Shown: piece after piece, positions 42,301-53,263 of the stretch
Numbering within the stretch: position 1 is the first letter of the stretch
Layout: every line of letters starts with the position of its first letter
Assembly (NCBI GenBank): GCA_009823395.1
Contig: CM020501.1
Coordinates: 29,185,861 to 29,249,860 of the forward strand
Direction: 5' to 3'
Source: Thamnaconus septentrionalis
Taxonomy: Eukaryota; Chordata; Actinopteri; Tetraodontiformes; Monacanthidae
DNA length: 64,000 nucleotides
Position numbers and translations under genes: made by a program
The notes under the pieces: model-generated
The model's input: only the letters and a program-made list of their open reading frames with translations
Databases searched by the model: none
What the model was told of the DNA's origin: nothing

Positions 42301-43239
42301 AAAACGGGCTTTCGGGATGCCAATACACCCTATCATAAAAATTGCCAAGAAAGGTCCCAAGTTTATTCAAATCCAAGGTTTAATAAAAATAAGTTTGCGA
42401 GGAAGGCGCTGTGCTCTGCGACAGTGACGTGATGCAGCGTCCCCCCGGGGAAAATATCACCGTCGGAGTCGTTGGTTAATTTTTTTTAATATTCCACTCA
42501 GCTGCCTTCACTGAAATCCATTAGGTCAGTCAAGAGCCAATCCATCTTACACAAATGTCGCTTTCCCTGATTTTAATACGAGACTGGGATGTTTAAAGGG
42601 GGACGGCGCCTGCCAAGAATTAAATATTGCGGTGAGACTGAGGATAATTTGTGGCAGGCGGGTGAAAAAAAGAGAGAGAAGAGGACGGTCGCTCTCTCCT
42701 TCCTCCCTGGCCAGCTGAGCCCCGAGTCCATCTAAGCCCCGCCCCCCAGCCGTATGGAGGGGCTGTGATGCATGACCACATGTGACACCCGTGCCCAACG
42801 GGCGTCTTTTTTTTTTTCTTTAAGTTCTCGCATTTTAATTTCCCACCATCGTCACGCGACCGCTTGGATCTTCAAAGCAACAAAGATGATTCAGTCTGGT
42901 TAGAGGACGGATGTGCAGACAGCTTCCACACTTGGATGAGAGAGGATTCGCAGCTGGATGAGCAACGTGGCTGCTTTGCAAAAATATATATTTATGTAAA
43001 ACTTTGTTTTAATTTTAGGCTCTTTATGTTTCAGAAACAATGTTTTTACTCATTGAGCATTTTTGAAAAACTGAAATAGTTTTTTTTTCTGAGCTAATTT
43101 GATACAAAACTGAGAATGCAATAGATCCCATGCCCACTAATCACACCGGTTATTCAATAGAGAATTTCAGCTCCTACCCGCGGATGGATCACAGCCTGGG
43201 TCAAACACCCGCTACTTGCATTGGTGCTTCTCTGCAGTT
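39386..43239. other. Non-coding stretch
   Basis: No exon recognised. It contains a TG microsatellite at 41253-41276, C-rich and A/T runs, and an AT-rich part at about 41930-42320. Open frames are short and featureless. Confidence 0.5.
41253..41276. repeat. (TG)n microsatellite
   Basis: TG run of 24 bp. Confidence 0.93.
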
Positions 43240-43257
43240 TATATATATATATATATA
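43240..43257. repeat. (AT)n microsatellite
   Basis: AT run of 18 bp. Confidence 0.9.
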
Positions 43258-43879
43258 GCGGACACCATCAGCCGGATCTTCACAGGCCTCTTTTCCTACT
43301 CAGTGCTGCAGAAGCAAGTGGAGGGACAACATCTGGGTACTTCTAGCTGGCATCCAGGAACGCCGCGGTTTCCGGAAAATCCCCCCGGAGACTTTCACCA
43401 GCAGCAAAGGGGGGGGGACGGTGCAACAGATGGAACGTCCAAAACATTAAAATGGTCTTTTGTTTTTTGTCCCTTCCCCCCTCTCCTCTCCCCCGCTGGC
43501 GCCAAAGGGAGGCACGTAAATCCGGCCCCAGCTTCTGGTAATTGTTATTTACAGGTGCCAACTGTGCGTTATTGTTTTTCCTACTTCTTTTTTTTTCACA
43601 AACTCCGTGAGGCGTCTTCAGACGAGCAGCTCGCCACGGAGGAGAGCTGCTCGGCAACGGAGCGAAATCAAATTGATACAAAAAAAAAGAAAATGTAGGC
43701 TGTTCTGGTGCCAGCTACCACTGGCTTGCAGCTGCTGCTGCTGCTACCCGTGGCAGCGGTGTATTGTTTTTTTTGTTTTTTTGGCGGCACCGCCACACAA
43801 GCAGTCAGATCTCAGGAAACGGCTCGTTTCTCCTTCTTCTTCTTTTTGATTTATGCATCTTTAAATAAATGATTCATGC

Positions 43880-43981
43880 CTGCGTCGGTATGTGCCAGCC
43901 TTGCAGTCATTGCAGATTGCTGCATCACTCCCTGTCTGGCTCAGCGTGGGGGCGAGGGGTAGGGTGAGCCAGCGAGAGAGA

Positions 43982-44025
<44 letters not shown>

Positions 44026-44480
44026 TGGGTGCGAGCCTTCCAAATTCGACAACAAGGCTGTTTTGCTTTGCTGCACTGTGGCCACAATGAGCAGAGAGAG
44101 GCTTTTGTTGTGCCGTGTTGCTGCTGCTGCTGCTGCCACTGCACCGTTTCCCCCCCGGAGACCCCCGTCACCTGGCCGACCCCCCCACCCCCACTCCCCA
44201 GCCCCTCGTCTGCAGTCCCGGACCCGACAAGCCGTTCAGATCTCCTCTCATCAGGAGGCGGAACACACACAGAGCCACTCTGCCGCGCTGGGCAGACGGG
44301 CGGGTGGGCGTGGCTGGGAGCAAGGTGAGTGGGGTGGGGTGGGGGGGAAAGGGGCGGGGGGTCAGTAGGAGCAGATGCGCACACGCGAGCCGGAGATGGG
44401 AAAGTCTTTTTTTCCTGACTCGAGAGTCTCTCAGCGAGCAGAATGCGTCGGCTCCCTTTTGAGTCGCTGAGTCAGTCGGC
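43880..44480. other. GC-rich block around a (GA)n tract
   Basis: The block contains a perfect GA run at 43984-44023, several CTG/GCTG triplets near 44118-44138, C-rich and then G-rich runs, and frequent CpG. Open frames of 87 to 166 codons on both strands have compositions expected from such skewed DNA and no domain. A promoter or enhancer is possible but not shown. Confidence 0.4.
43984..44023. repeat. (GA)n microsatellite
   Basis: Perfect GA run of 40 bp. Confidence 0.95.
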
Positions 44481-44683
44481 ACCGGGGAGCCCACACGTGC
44501 AAACCAGGCTCCACCCACTCCCAGCCACAGACCAACCCCAAAAAAAAAAGAGTAAAAAGGGTGGACGAGTAAAAGGGAAAAACGATTCTCAAAGGGGAGG
44601 GAAATGTTTATCGGTGGCTCTTTGTCAAGGGGAGGGGCGACTGCGAGCACAGAGTGATCCGTTCGCAAACAATCCCACTGAAT

Positions 44684-44800
44684 GGGTCGGTTGGCCCAGT
44701 GATTAGCACCGCCACTGGGGGGGGTAAATACTCATACTCATCGTGACTCATCAGGCGGTGAAATGAGTTTTGATTGAACGGTTCGCCCCCGGATGCCCAG
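44684..44800 (+). repeat. tRNA-like repeat remnant
   Basis: TGGCCCAGTGATTAGCACC at about 44692-44710 fits a tRNA A-box with D-arm, and GGTTCGCCCCC at 44780-44790 fits a degenerate B-box. The two boxes are about 80 bp apart, farther than in a tRNA, and no acceptor stem closes. I read it as a worn tRNA-derived SINE or similar repeat, not a functional tRNA. Confidence 0.35.
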
Positions 44801-45045
44801 GTGTGCTGCGCCGTGTCGGCCCCTCCTCTATTCACCAGCCCTCCCCTTTAAGGGCGGACCGAGGGGAGGCGGAGGAGGTGGAGGGTGGGTGCGGCGGGGG
44901 CAGCTCTAAAAGAAATATCTTTAAAAAATGAAAACATATTTTGACTCAGAAAGTAGCAGGATAATAACGGCAGCAATTAACAAAAGAGCCAGACTGGTCT
45001 CCTCTCCTCGACTCACTCCTCCCTTTTTTTTATGTCATCAACCCC

Positions 45046-45272
45046 CCTCTCTCTTTCTCTCTCTCGCTCTCTCTCTCTCTCTCCCTCTACTCTCAAAATT
45101 GAGGACGTCTTCCTTTCGGCCTTTTTTTTTTTCCTGCGTTTTTTTCGGTCGGCACCGCCTCCATCCCTGTCTCGGCCTTCACCCCTCCGTCTCCCTGCTG
45201 CATTTTACACACTCGGAGAGAGAGAGGGCGAGGGAGGGAGAAAGACAGAGATAGAGAGAGAGAGAGAGAGAC
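45046..45272. repeat. CT tract and complementary GA tract
   Basis: An imperfect CT tract at about 45046-45082 is followed about 130 bp later by GAGA tracts at 45214-45272. The two are reverse complements of each other and could pair across the GC-rich spacer. Confidence 0.75.
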
Positions 45273-46974
45273 TGAGGGAGAGCTCGATCCCGTCCGCCAG
45301 TTCAACAGCGACACCCAGCGGCCCCTTTGAGGCGTGACACTCTTTACATAACCATTGTTGATGAGGTTTTCATTCTGAGCATCTGCTGCTTTCTCTCCTC
45401 TCTCCCACTCGCTCATTACGGGCTGCCGGTTTCTTTTTTTCTTTTTTTATTATTATTATTATTGATGTCAGCGTGTATTAATGATTTATTTGATTTATTC
45501 GCCCGCCGTGATATGTTGAATTGATTGGACCAAGGCTCCCCCACCGTTCAGAGGAGGAGGACGAGGAGGAGGCGGCCGTCTGGGGCAGCAGGAGAGACAG
45601 CGACGAAAATTTCCATCGGTGAATAATGACAATAAATGAGGAGGCGGCGGGGGGGGAAAAAAATCAAAACAAAACAGTGAGAGGAGCGAGTTATGATTGA
45701 AGAGACGTCAAGCCCCGAATGTCTGACAAACTTCCCAAGTTCTGAAAATGTTTGTTGCAAACTGCTCTGGGTGTTTGAACGGAGCGACCGAAGGGGGTTT
45801 GATTGATTCGCACCTGTTGATTCGACTCCTCGTCTGCTGCTGTTCTGCCCAATTAATGGAAAAAAAAATACAAAAAAGACAAAAACAAATAAACTACAAA
45901 CAGAAACGCAGTTACTTATTAGCGCAACAGGGTGTCTGCTGATCAATTGAGAGGATTTTTTTTTTTTTTTTTTTTTTTGCCCGCTGACAGCCGAGCAGCT
46001 GATTAAACAAATACAGAAAATAAACTGTGGCATATTTGTGAATAAACATCCGACTGCAGTCTGTATTTACGATGAAAAAGTCCACTAAAGATCTTGTGTT
46101 TGTTTGCTAAATATATGAATACAAACTCGAGGCTTTTGCTCGCTCACCTAGTTTCCACTAATACGAGACACGTAGGACTCATTATTTCTCTAATTTCACA
46201 GAAAACGCATATTTGCAGATCATTTTATTGGCCAATGATGCTCTAACCGGCACCCATGTAGCACACAGCCTTGAAATTCCGCACTTAATGTATAACAGGA
46301 GGCCAGCGTCCCCTTCAGGAATTACTGTTGTAAAAGTTTTCCAGGCAGGCTATTCAGACTCTAGACTGTGAACGTGAAAGGTGAAAAGCTGCGTTCAGCC
46401 GATTTTTCTTCCTGTCTCGTAATCAATTCTTGGAAATACTTTGGAACGGCCGTTGAGTTCACCGTTGAACGGCGCTGCGTGTGGAAGGAATGTGAATTTG
46501 CAGGATGAACGACGGAGCGAAAAGAAAAAGAAAAAAACAAATCTGCAATATCTTGTCTGCCAATGCCAACCATTCATCGTTACAGGAGAACTATCTAATA
46601 ATGATGACAATAAATGGTAACAAAAGCAACACAAGGACACGTTAATAGGCTCCCATGCCCCGGTGATAGCCACACAAATATTCTATACAATAAAGGCTCT
46701 TACGGACTCAAAAAAAATAAATAAATAAAATAAAACACTCCGAGGACGCCCAAGCCGGGACCTGATTAAAAATTACACCAAAGGTCTCGAGATGGATGTG
46801 AAGTCATTAGTGGGTGTAATAGCAACGGAGCCCAGCCTGTGATATTGGACCAAAAAATGTAATTGCAATTCGAAGAATGCCAGCAGGGTGACCTGTGAGA
46901 AAGGAGCGAGGTGGCGCTCTCATATAACGGCGCACAATCCCGAAGGCAGTATTCTGGCGCGTGATACAAGAGGA

Positions 46975-48047
46975 GGTATCAATTTGATACCAAGTGCGAG
47001 TAAGGACCAGGATCGGCAATACCATATAATGCTTCCTTTATTAAAGCAGACGCATCTTCATTTTGCATCGTCGTAATCATTTCATGAGATGAGGAAAAAA
47101 AACAACTTTATTTTAGCCCTGCCATAGTTTAAATGTGCTAACAAATGCACTCAAATGCGACATCTCCGTCCAAATTCAAAGTATTTACAATGACACTGGT
47201 ATAGAAGTAGAATGAGAAATTCTACTTCTTAGAAAGAATAAAAAAACTCATGCAAAAGTCCTTTTAAAAAATTGTTTCGTAAGTGTTATTTTCTAAACTC
47301 TTGCTGTGAATTTCTGTGCCTTTGTCCAAATGTTCCATGGAGAAGAAATAGAAAGATTCACAGGGTCGCTGCAGTTTCTCTCTCGCTCTCTCTGCCTCCC
47401 TGCAAGGCGAATTGCAAACGGCAGCCGCCTCTGTCAACTTCTGTTCCACCCCTGGTTCCCAGAAACATCCAAACACTTGTTTACAACAGAAAATATTATT
47501 TCCTAGCAGGTGTTGGACACGGTCGGGCACGACTGTCGGGGAATGCTGAAGACCGTTCGTCCAAACTGTGTGTCTGATTGTAGGTTGTTTTTTTCTGAAT
47601 AGAAATTCATGCTGGTGGGGGGACAAGTCTGGACTGTTCGGATTGGCAACAGGCCCATCTAATCGCTATTGGATGCTAGGTCGATGTTTACGTGACTTCA
47701 ACCTTTGTGTGTTCATTGCATGGACGAATCCAGCACTGGGAAATAAAACATCCAAACGCCCTCACGTTGACGCGCGACGCGCCTCGCTCTCCTTTCCAGT
47801 TTGCGCCTTCGGCTATATTTAAAACGTCATTATCTCGTTTTCTTTTTTTCCTTCCATCTCGCTTGTTTGTTGTCGCTATAATTACGCCGACTGAGCGCAA
47901 GAGCAGTACATCAAAATGGTGCGGCGGCGTCGTAGGGTGAAAGAAATTATCTTCCACCGATTTGGGAAGTGGCTGGTGTGCGATGCTGCAAAATTTGGTA
48001 TTGATTTGATGCCCAGTAAATACAGGGGCAGTATCGCCGACTCTTTG
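46975..48047 (+). repeat. Two copies of a dispersed repeat
   Basis: The segment at 46975-47030 starts GGTATCAATTTGATACC and the segment at 47997-48047 starts GGTATTGATTTGATGCC. Both go on through AAGT or CAGT to an AGTATCG/GGATCGGC-like word. They lie in the same orientation 1 kb apart. A weaker relative lies near 35105-35150. Family unknown. Confidence 0.45.
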
Positions 48048-49664
48048 TAATTGAGGTAGATGTGTGATCAGAATTGCTAAATGGAAATGGATTTTCATGA
48101 CCTTTCATTGTTTTTGATTTTCTGTGGATTAATGATTAGTTTCATCCAAGGACCAGAACGTGATAAATTACAACTCTCTAATTCTTCAATTATAGCCATC
48201 AATACAAATACAATATTTAAATGAAAATTGCAAGTTGTGATGTTGTTAAATGATTGTCTATCGATATTGATACCAACTTTGTCATCAATATTATGATCAA
48301 TATGCCCTCCACGATCAGAAAGTGCACATGAAGGTGATATTTTATTTTAGAAAACCATCAATATTTACTGCCAAAACATCACAATTGCTATTACTGCTTT
48401 ACATACTACGATCCTAAATATCGATGTATCGCACCACCAACGGCTGGAAAAGCATGCAGTATTTTCTTAAAAAGTTGTGGCGAGGCTCAGCCAGATCGGC
48501 ACCCCCGCCGTTCTCCCTCATTTGCACTTCAGTGCGCCCTCCCCAAAACTCTCCAGGCTGCAGCTCATCCAGCGCCGCGCCACACGATCAAGCATCGGGC
48601 ACACACTCTTGATGCGAGTGCCAATCTGAGATTGAAATGTTCCATCGCGGCCATCGGCCTGGGTAATGCGCCCGCGCTGCAGCACAGAGAGCGAGCGAGT
48701 GGAGAGATAAACCTCCGTGGGAAATCGCGGCAGCACCGTGATTTCCATACATTAGAGGCTCTGATAGGATTCCTGCTGAAATGACAAACGTCTGTCGTCT
48801 CTCTCAAAAGGGCACGATAGGGTGGAGCGACAAAAAGGTAGATTCTCCGCATCAAACAAGCTCCACGAGCAGGCAGTTTGGGCTATCGAGAGGACTGCAT
48901 TTTATTCATTTATTTATTCATTTGTTTGTTTGTATTATAAATCAAAGGCCAAGTTCTGCCCGCAATTCACAATGAAGTTCAATTAACAGAGGCTCGTCTC
49001 AGCAGAGCGGAACTTGCTGCAGTGCCTGGTGAAAAACCTTTCAGAGGGAGTTAAGGCCCGTATGAAAGACGGCACCCTCTGACGGTGTGATCTCGGGGCT
49101 CAGCCGCACGATCGGGAGAAGCGAGAGAGACCCGGCCGCTGAATTAGGTGCGCTTAGACGGCATTATTAAAGAACCGGCGGGTCAGCCCCGGGAGGGCGT
49201 CGAGGAAATCCTGTTTGTTCACAGGACACAGGGGATAACGGCGGGCCAGGCAAGGCGCTGCAGTGGCGAAAATTAGATTAAAATAGAAAAGGTGAATCCT
49301 GAGCCACCCAAAGCCACTTGGGATTTATTTACGACCGCCTCGCCGTTATAAGAGCCAGTCTCCGCCTTAGCAGGCGTGACCTCCATTCCTTAAAAAAAAA
49401 AAAAGATCCTCCAGCTGAAGGAAATCTGCTCGCCCCGGGCATCCGCAGGAACCTGCGTTTCCCTCACAAGTCATTACCAATCTGCTCCTTTCCCTCCACT
49501 TCCTCCCACACGCCAGGAGTGAGCCAGAGAAGACAGACATAGAAAAAAAAAAACTATTTGTGCATTAAAATATCCCAACCAACCCTCCCCCACCCCAACC
49601 CCCCACCACCTCCCCACACACACGCGCGCAGTGTGCTCATGTGCCATCAGAGGCAATCTAATGT

Positions 49665-49700
49665 ATTCCCATTATACAACTAATTCCCATTATACAACTA
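49665..49700. repeat. Perfect 18-bp tandem pair
   Basis: The unit ATTCCCATTATACAACTA occurs twice in direct succession with no mismatch, which suggests a recent slippage duplication. Confidence 0.9.
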
Positions 49701-49798
49701 CTTGCATAATATTGGTGTGTGTCTACTTAGAGGAAAAGTAGATTTGTAAAGTGGTAAAGACAAGTTGCTGAGTACCAATAGAATTCAAAGACTTACCA

Positions 49799-49799
49799 T

Positions 49800-49865
<66 letters not shown>
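49799..49865. repeat. (TG)n microsatellite, about 67 bp
   Basis: Perfect TG run. The His-Thr and Cys-Val repeat frames across it are artefacts. Confidence 0.96.
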
Positions 49866-49866
<1 letters not shown>

Positions 49867-50123
49867 TAAATGGACAAAACAAAGGACAATGAACCATTTA
49901 ACCATTGAACAGCAAAAAAAATATGGGTCCCATCTCAAAAATGGGCCTTACCTGCTTGTGTTTCAACGTGATTCAATTCAACCCGTTATTTTGTAGTTGC
50001 AGTGGTGGTTGTAACGACTAACTGGCTGCAAAACAGTGTGTGCTCATGACTGGATGAGTGCGTTTTAACCGACACTAAAACCACAACAACGAATAGAAAG
50101 AACGAAATGGAAAGACAAGACTT

Positions 50124-50263
50124 ACATCATCATCATGATGAGTGACACATCATCATCATCATCATCATCATCATAGTTGTATTCATATCATAACCACCTG
50201 ATCATGTTCAACACTATTATTCTTAGTGTTGTTGTTGTTGTTGTTGTTGTTTTTGTTGTTGTT
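50124..50263. repeat. (CAT)n and (TTG)n microsatellites
   Basis: CAT units at 50124-50174 with an internal GATGAGTGAC break, and TTG units at 50228-50263. Confidence 0.92.
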
Positions 50264-50721
50264 CAAATTGGGACAAACTTTATTCATACTCGGGGGTCAA
50301 TTAATCACCATTATCGCTATTAGTATTAGCACTAACATTTATATTAGTACCAAAAGCAATATCATTCTGCCATAAGCATCTATGTCACTAGTCAGTCCTA
50401 CCTGATGGCCAGTGGTTCCACTTCCAGCTTCATGCTCCAGACCTCCGCTTGACAGGTGTGGCACTTCGACTTCAAGAACTCGAGGCGTTGCAACCCTGTG
50501 TTTTGGGTTCGAGAGAACCAGGAGAAATGCATTTCAGATTTTTTTTCTGCAAATGTCACGCAAATATTGCAGCACCAGAAGTGAAAAAAAGAGCAAGACC
50601 ATCATGACATCAAACGTCATTTTAAACAGTATGTTTTCTTCAATCTGTCAAGAAGACGTCAGACTTAAAACACATATCAGCAACATATAAATGAACAATA
50701 GCTTCTGTATACATTTACTAT

Positions 50722-50903
50722 TTTACCACTTTCATTTTTCCAGTTGTGGCTGAGTGCAGGTCTAAATTCTAATTTGAATGGCGTTTCACAGCAAGCGCAG
50801 CGCTAAAAGCAAGGATTCAAAGGCATTCGCTGTCACATGCATAAGTAACGGGTTGTCAATGCAGCTAAATTATGAGCTCTCTGGTCCTTTACTGTTGCTG
50901 TCA
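50722..50903 (+). repeat. Direct duplication, left copy
   Basis: This segment matches 53890-54051 in the same orientation. Shared words include GCAGGTCTAA, AAAAGCAAGGATTCAAAGGC, a TGTCA..TG..TAAC.GGTT run, and GAGCTCTC/AAGCTCTC followed by a GTTGC.GTCA end. The copies differ by substitutions and small gaps. They bracket a transposon-filled 3 kb. They may be two members of an unknown repeat family or an old local duplication. Confidence 0.7.
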
Positions 50904-50959
50904 AATTCCGTTTAAACGGTAATTCAACTAAACTAAAATACTTAAAAATGTGTTAAATA

Positions 50960-50962
<3 letters not shown>

Positions 50963-50991
<29 letters not shown>
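50963..50991. repeat. Poly(A) run of 29
   Basis: An uninterrupted A run between the left duplication copy and the TIR element. It could be the tail of a retroposed sequence, but no body is recognised to its left. Confidence 0.9.
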
Positions 50992-50994
<3 letters not shown>

Positions 50995-51306
50995 AAAAAC
51001 TTACATGAAGCCCACGCTGTTGGTGCGCTTCCAGAACAGCTGGCCAGGAAGAGTAAATGTAAGTACTGTGGTCTCTGCAGCAAAATGTGACTGCTGGCTC
51101 TCACCTGCCCCCGATTGCGCGCTCCGCTTATATCCGCCCGGGTGCGTGCGGGTGGCCAATTAATAGTTTCGGGTTGCAGCTGACGCCACGAAGCGTTCGC
51201 AGCAACAGAGGCTTTAGTTTTCATTTTACGGCCCTTCAAAGTAAAGGTCTTTTTCACAAAAACAATTTCAACCCCATTGTCACCCCTTTCCCATATTCCA
51301 AGGGTG

Positions 51307-52001
51307 AATTCCAATTCCTCCCTTAACCCTCAACCTCAACCCTCAATCTCAAAAATGCGCGCTCTCGCGAAGTGCAAGTGCTGTCCCGATTCTCAGAACG
51401 TCAAGTTGAGGGACAAGTTTAAGGGCTGTATCGCCCTCAATATTGAGATTCTCCGGCACCACCCTTGGGCGTAAGGGCTACCCAGAAGGCATTGTGTATT
51501 TTCGCCAAGACATCTTCGAAAAATGGCGATGAAAAAAGCGAGCTACAAATGGAAGTATTTTCTTAGTTAATAAAGATATAAATATTACGAAACCATTTTA
51601 TTGTCTTAGTTTAAGACTTTTTTATGGATTATTGACATCGTTGTTGCGTAACATTTTTTATTTATTTTTTTACTTTACGTTGTTTGTCAGCCGGACCTGC
51701 GGTCCCGGCTTCACGTTACTTGTATACCTCGTTGTGTAGCGACGGAGGACTTCTTCTTTTTCCTCGTCATCTTTTTCAGTCTCCTTCTTCTTCGTCGTCG
51801 TCGTCTTCTTGACAGACTGGACGTAGCTTTGGCGTAAGGCCGCCTCCCACAGTCTGAAGGCGTAACTGCACTTAAGGGGTGTCCCATTTCTAAGTCACAA
51901 GATAGTCCTTACACTTGTTTTTGAGGGCCAAGATTGAGGGCCAAAGATTGAGGGTTAAGGGCGAGGGTTGAGATTGAGGAGTTAAGGGAGGAATTGGAAT
52001 T
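51307..52001. mobile_element. TIR element of about 695 bp, probable non-autonomous DNA transposon
   Basis: AATTCCAATTCCTCCCTTAA at 51307-51326 is repeated exactly, inverted, at 51982-52001. Subterminal CCTCAATCTC-type words recur on both sides. Inside, the left half carries a short plus-strand frame (51355-51474, 39 codons, with a KCKCC cysteine cluster) and an AATAAA at 51569-51574. The right half carries a 74-codon minus-strand open frame (51670-51894) with an AATAAA at 51661-51666. No transposase is recognised, and I cannot define a target duplication. The family is not determined. Confidence 0.7.
51670..51894 (-). other. Open frame inside the TIR element
   Basis: This minus-strand frame runs 74 codons from a stop to a stop without an ATG. 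It starts beside a CTTAG that could serve as a splice acceptor. It reads FRLWEAALRQSYVQ near its beginning, then a Lys/Thr then Lys/Glu/Asp-rich stretch, and ends near KPGPQVRLTNN. A polyadenylation word follows directly after the stop. It could be the last exon of a captured or element-encoded gene, or chance. I do not recognise the protein. Confidence 0.25.
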
Positions 52002-52009
52002 GGCCCCAA

Positions 52010-52164
52010 AGCTCACCAAATTTTGCATGCAGGTCGGACCTGCCCCAAATTTTGATTTCCTGAAAAAGAAATTCACATCCACTCAATAGCGCCCCCTAGA
52101 CAAAATGGGGACTGTCTACGCCCCTTTCACCCCCTTAACATGCTTTGATTCGCACCAAATTGTG
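52010..52164 (+). repeat. Probable interspersed repeat remnant
   Basis: Words such as CTCACCAAATTTTGCATGCA, CCCAAATTTTGATTT and AGCGCCCCCTAGA occur commonly together in fish interspersed repeats. Here they lie between the TIR element and the RTE-like LINE. Ends are not visible. Confidence 0.4.
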
Positions 52165-53263
52165 ATCACTTGTCCAGGAGTATCGGGTCCGGGGCCCTCT
52201 GTTGAGGGCCGTTCGGTCCCTGTGTGGTCAGAGTTGGAGTCTGGTTCGCATTGCCGGCAGTAAGTCAGACTTGTTCCCAGTGCATGTTTGGACCCTGGCA
52301 GGGCTGCCCTTTGACAACGGTTCTGTTCATTATTTTCATGAACAGAATTTCTATGTGCAGCCAGGTGCCAGAGGGGGTCTGGTTTGGTAACCACATGATT
52401 GCGTCTCTGCTTCCTGCAGATGATGTGGTCATGTTGGCTTCATCGAGCCAGGACCTCCAAAGTGCACTGGGACGGTTTGCAGTTGAGTGTGAAGCAGCTG
52501 GGATGGAATCAGCACCTTCAAGTCCGAGGCCATGGTTCTCGATCGGAAAAAGGTGGCTTGCCCTCTCCGAGTCAGTGGAGAGACCCTGCCTCAGGTGGAG
52601 CAATTCAAGTATCTCAGTGTCTTGTTCATGAGTGAGGGAAAGATGGAGTGCCAGCTCGAGAAGCGGATCGGTGCAGTGTCTGTCAGTGATGCGGTTGCTG
52701 TACCAATTTGTCGTGGTGAAGAAAGAGCAAAGCCGAAAGGCGAAGTTCTCAATTTACCAGTTGATCTACGTTCTCACCCTCACCTATGGTCATGAGCTTT
52801 GAGTAATGACCGAAAGAGCGAGATCACGGATACAAACAGCCGAAATGAGTTTCCGGGCGTTTCAGGGTGGCCGGGCGCACCCTTAGGGACAGGGTGAGGA
52901 GCTGGGTCACCCTTAAGGACAGGGTGAGGAGCTCGGCCACCCAGGAGGAGCTTGGAGTAGAGCCGCTGCTCCTCCACATCGAGAGGTGGCCAGCCGAGGT
53001 GGCTTGGGCATCTGTTTCGGATGCCTCCTGGATGCCTCCCTGAGGCCCGGTCCCGGGTGGGACTCCAGGCAAGTGCCTCCCGGGACCAGGCCTCGAGGAA
53101 GACTCAGGACACGCTGAAGGGACTACGTCTCTCGGCTGGCCTGGGAATGCCTTGGGGTCCCACTGGATGAGCTGGAGGAGGCGACTGGGGCCTGGGAAGT
53201 CTGAGTGTCTCTGCTGAGACTGCTGCCCCTGCGATAATGTGGCAGAAGAAGAATAATAATAAT
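52165..53263 (+). mobile_element. RTE/Rex3-like LINE, 5'-truncated and decayed
   Basis: Reading across frames gives the order of an RTE-type reverse transcriptase: a GCPL-like box near 52310, ADDVVMLASSSQDLQSALG near 52420 (a reverse transcriptase core carrying the A-D-D motif), FKYLSVLFMSEGKMECQ near 52606, LTYGHEL near 52780, and an LRWLGHLFRMP-like C-terminus near 52990 followed by an RWRDYVSRLAW-like stretch in other frames. The copy ends in GAAGAAGAATAATAATAATAA. Several frameshifts make it inactive. A 30-bp in-frame tandem duplication lies at 52878-52937. The Rex3 assignment is by memory of the family, not by search. Confidence 0.8.
52224..53240 (+). pseudogene. Reverse transcriptase remnant of the RTE/Rex3-like LINE
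   Basis: Pieces of one protein fall in all three plus frames: 52224-52631, 52399-52635 and 52532-52795, and later in frames without long openings. In active elements this enzyme copies the LINE RNA into DNA at a nicked target. Here the endonuclease part is absent and the core is broken by frameshifts between 52430 and 52560 and again after 52700. Confidence 0.75.

Larger units (their letters stand above)
44801..50721. other. Non-coding stretch
   Basis: No exon recognised. It contains paired CT and GA tracts near 45046-45272, a T-run of 23 at 45956-45978, two copies of a dispersed repeat near 46975 and 47997, a long TG microsatellite, CAT and TTG runs, and an 18-bp perfect tandem pair at 49665-49700. 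Confidence 0.5.

Noticed and set aside
50500..50525. GGGTTCGAGAGAACC as a possible B-box
   Set aside because: It is a small inverted repeat without an A-box upstream, and does not form a tRNA.
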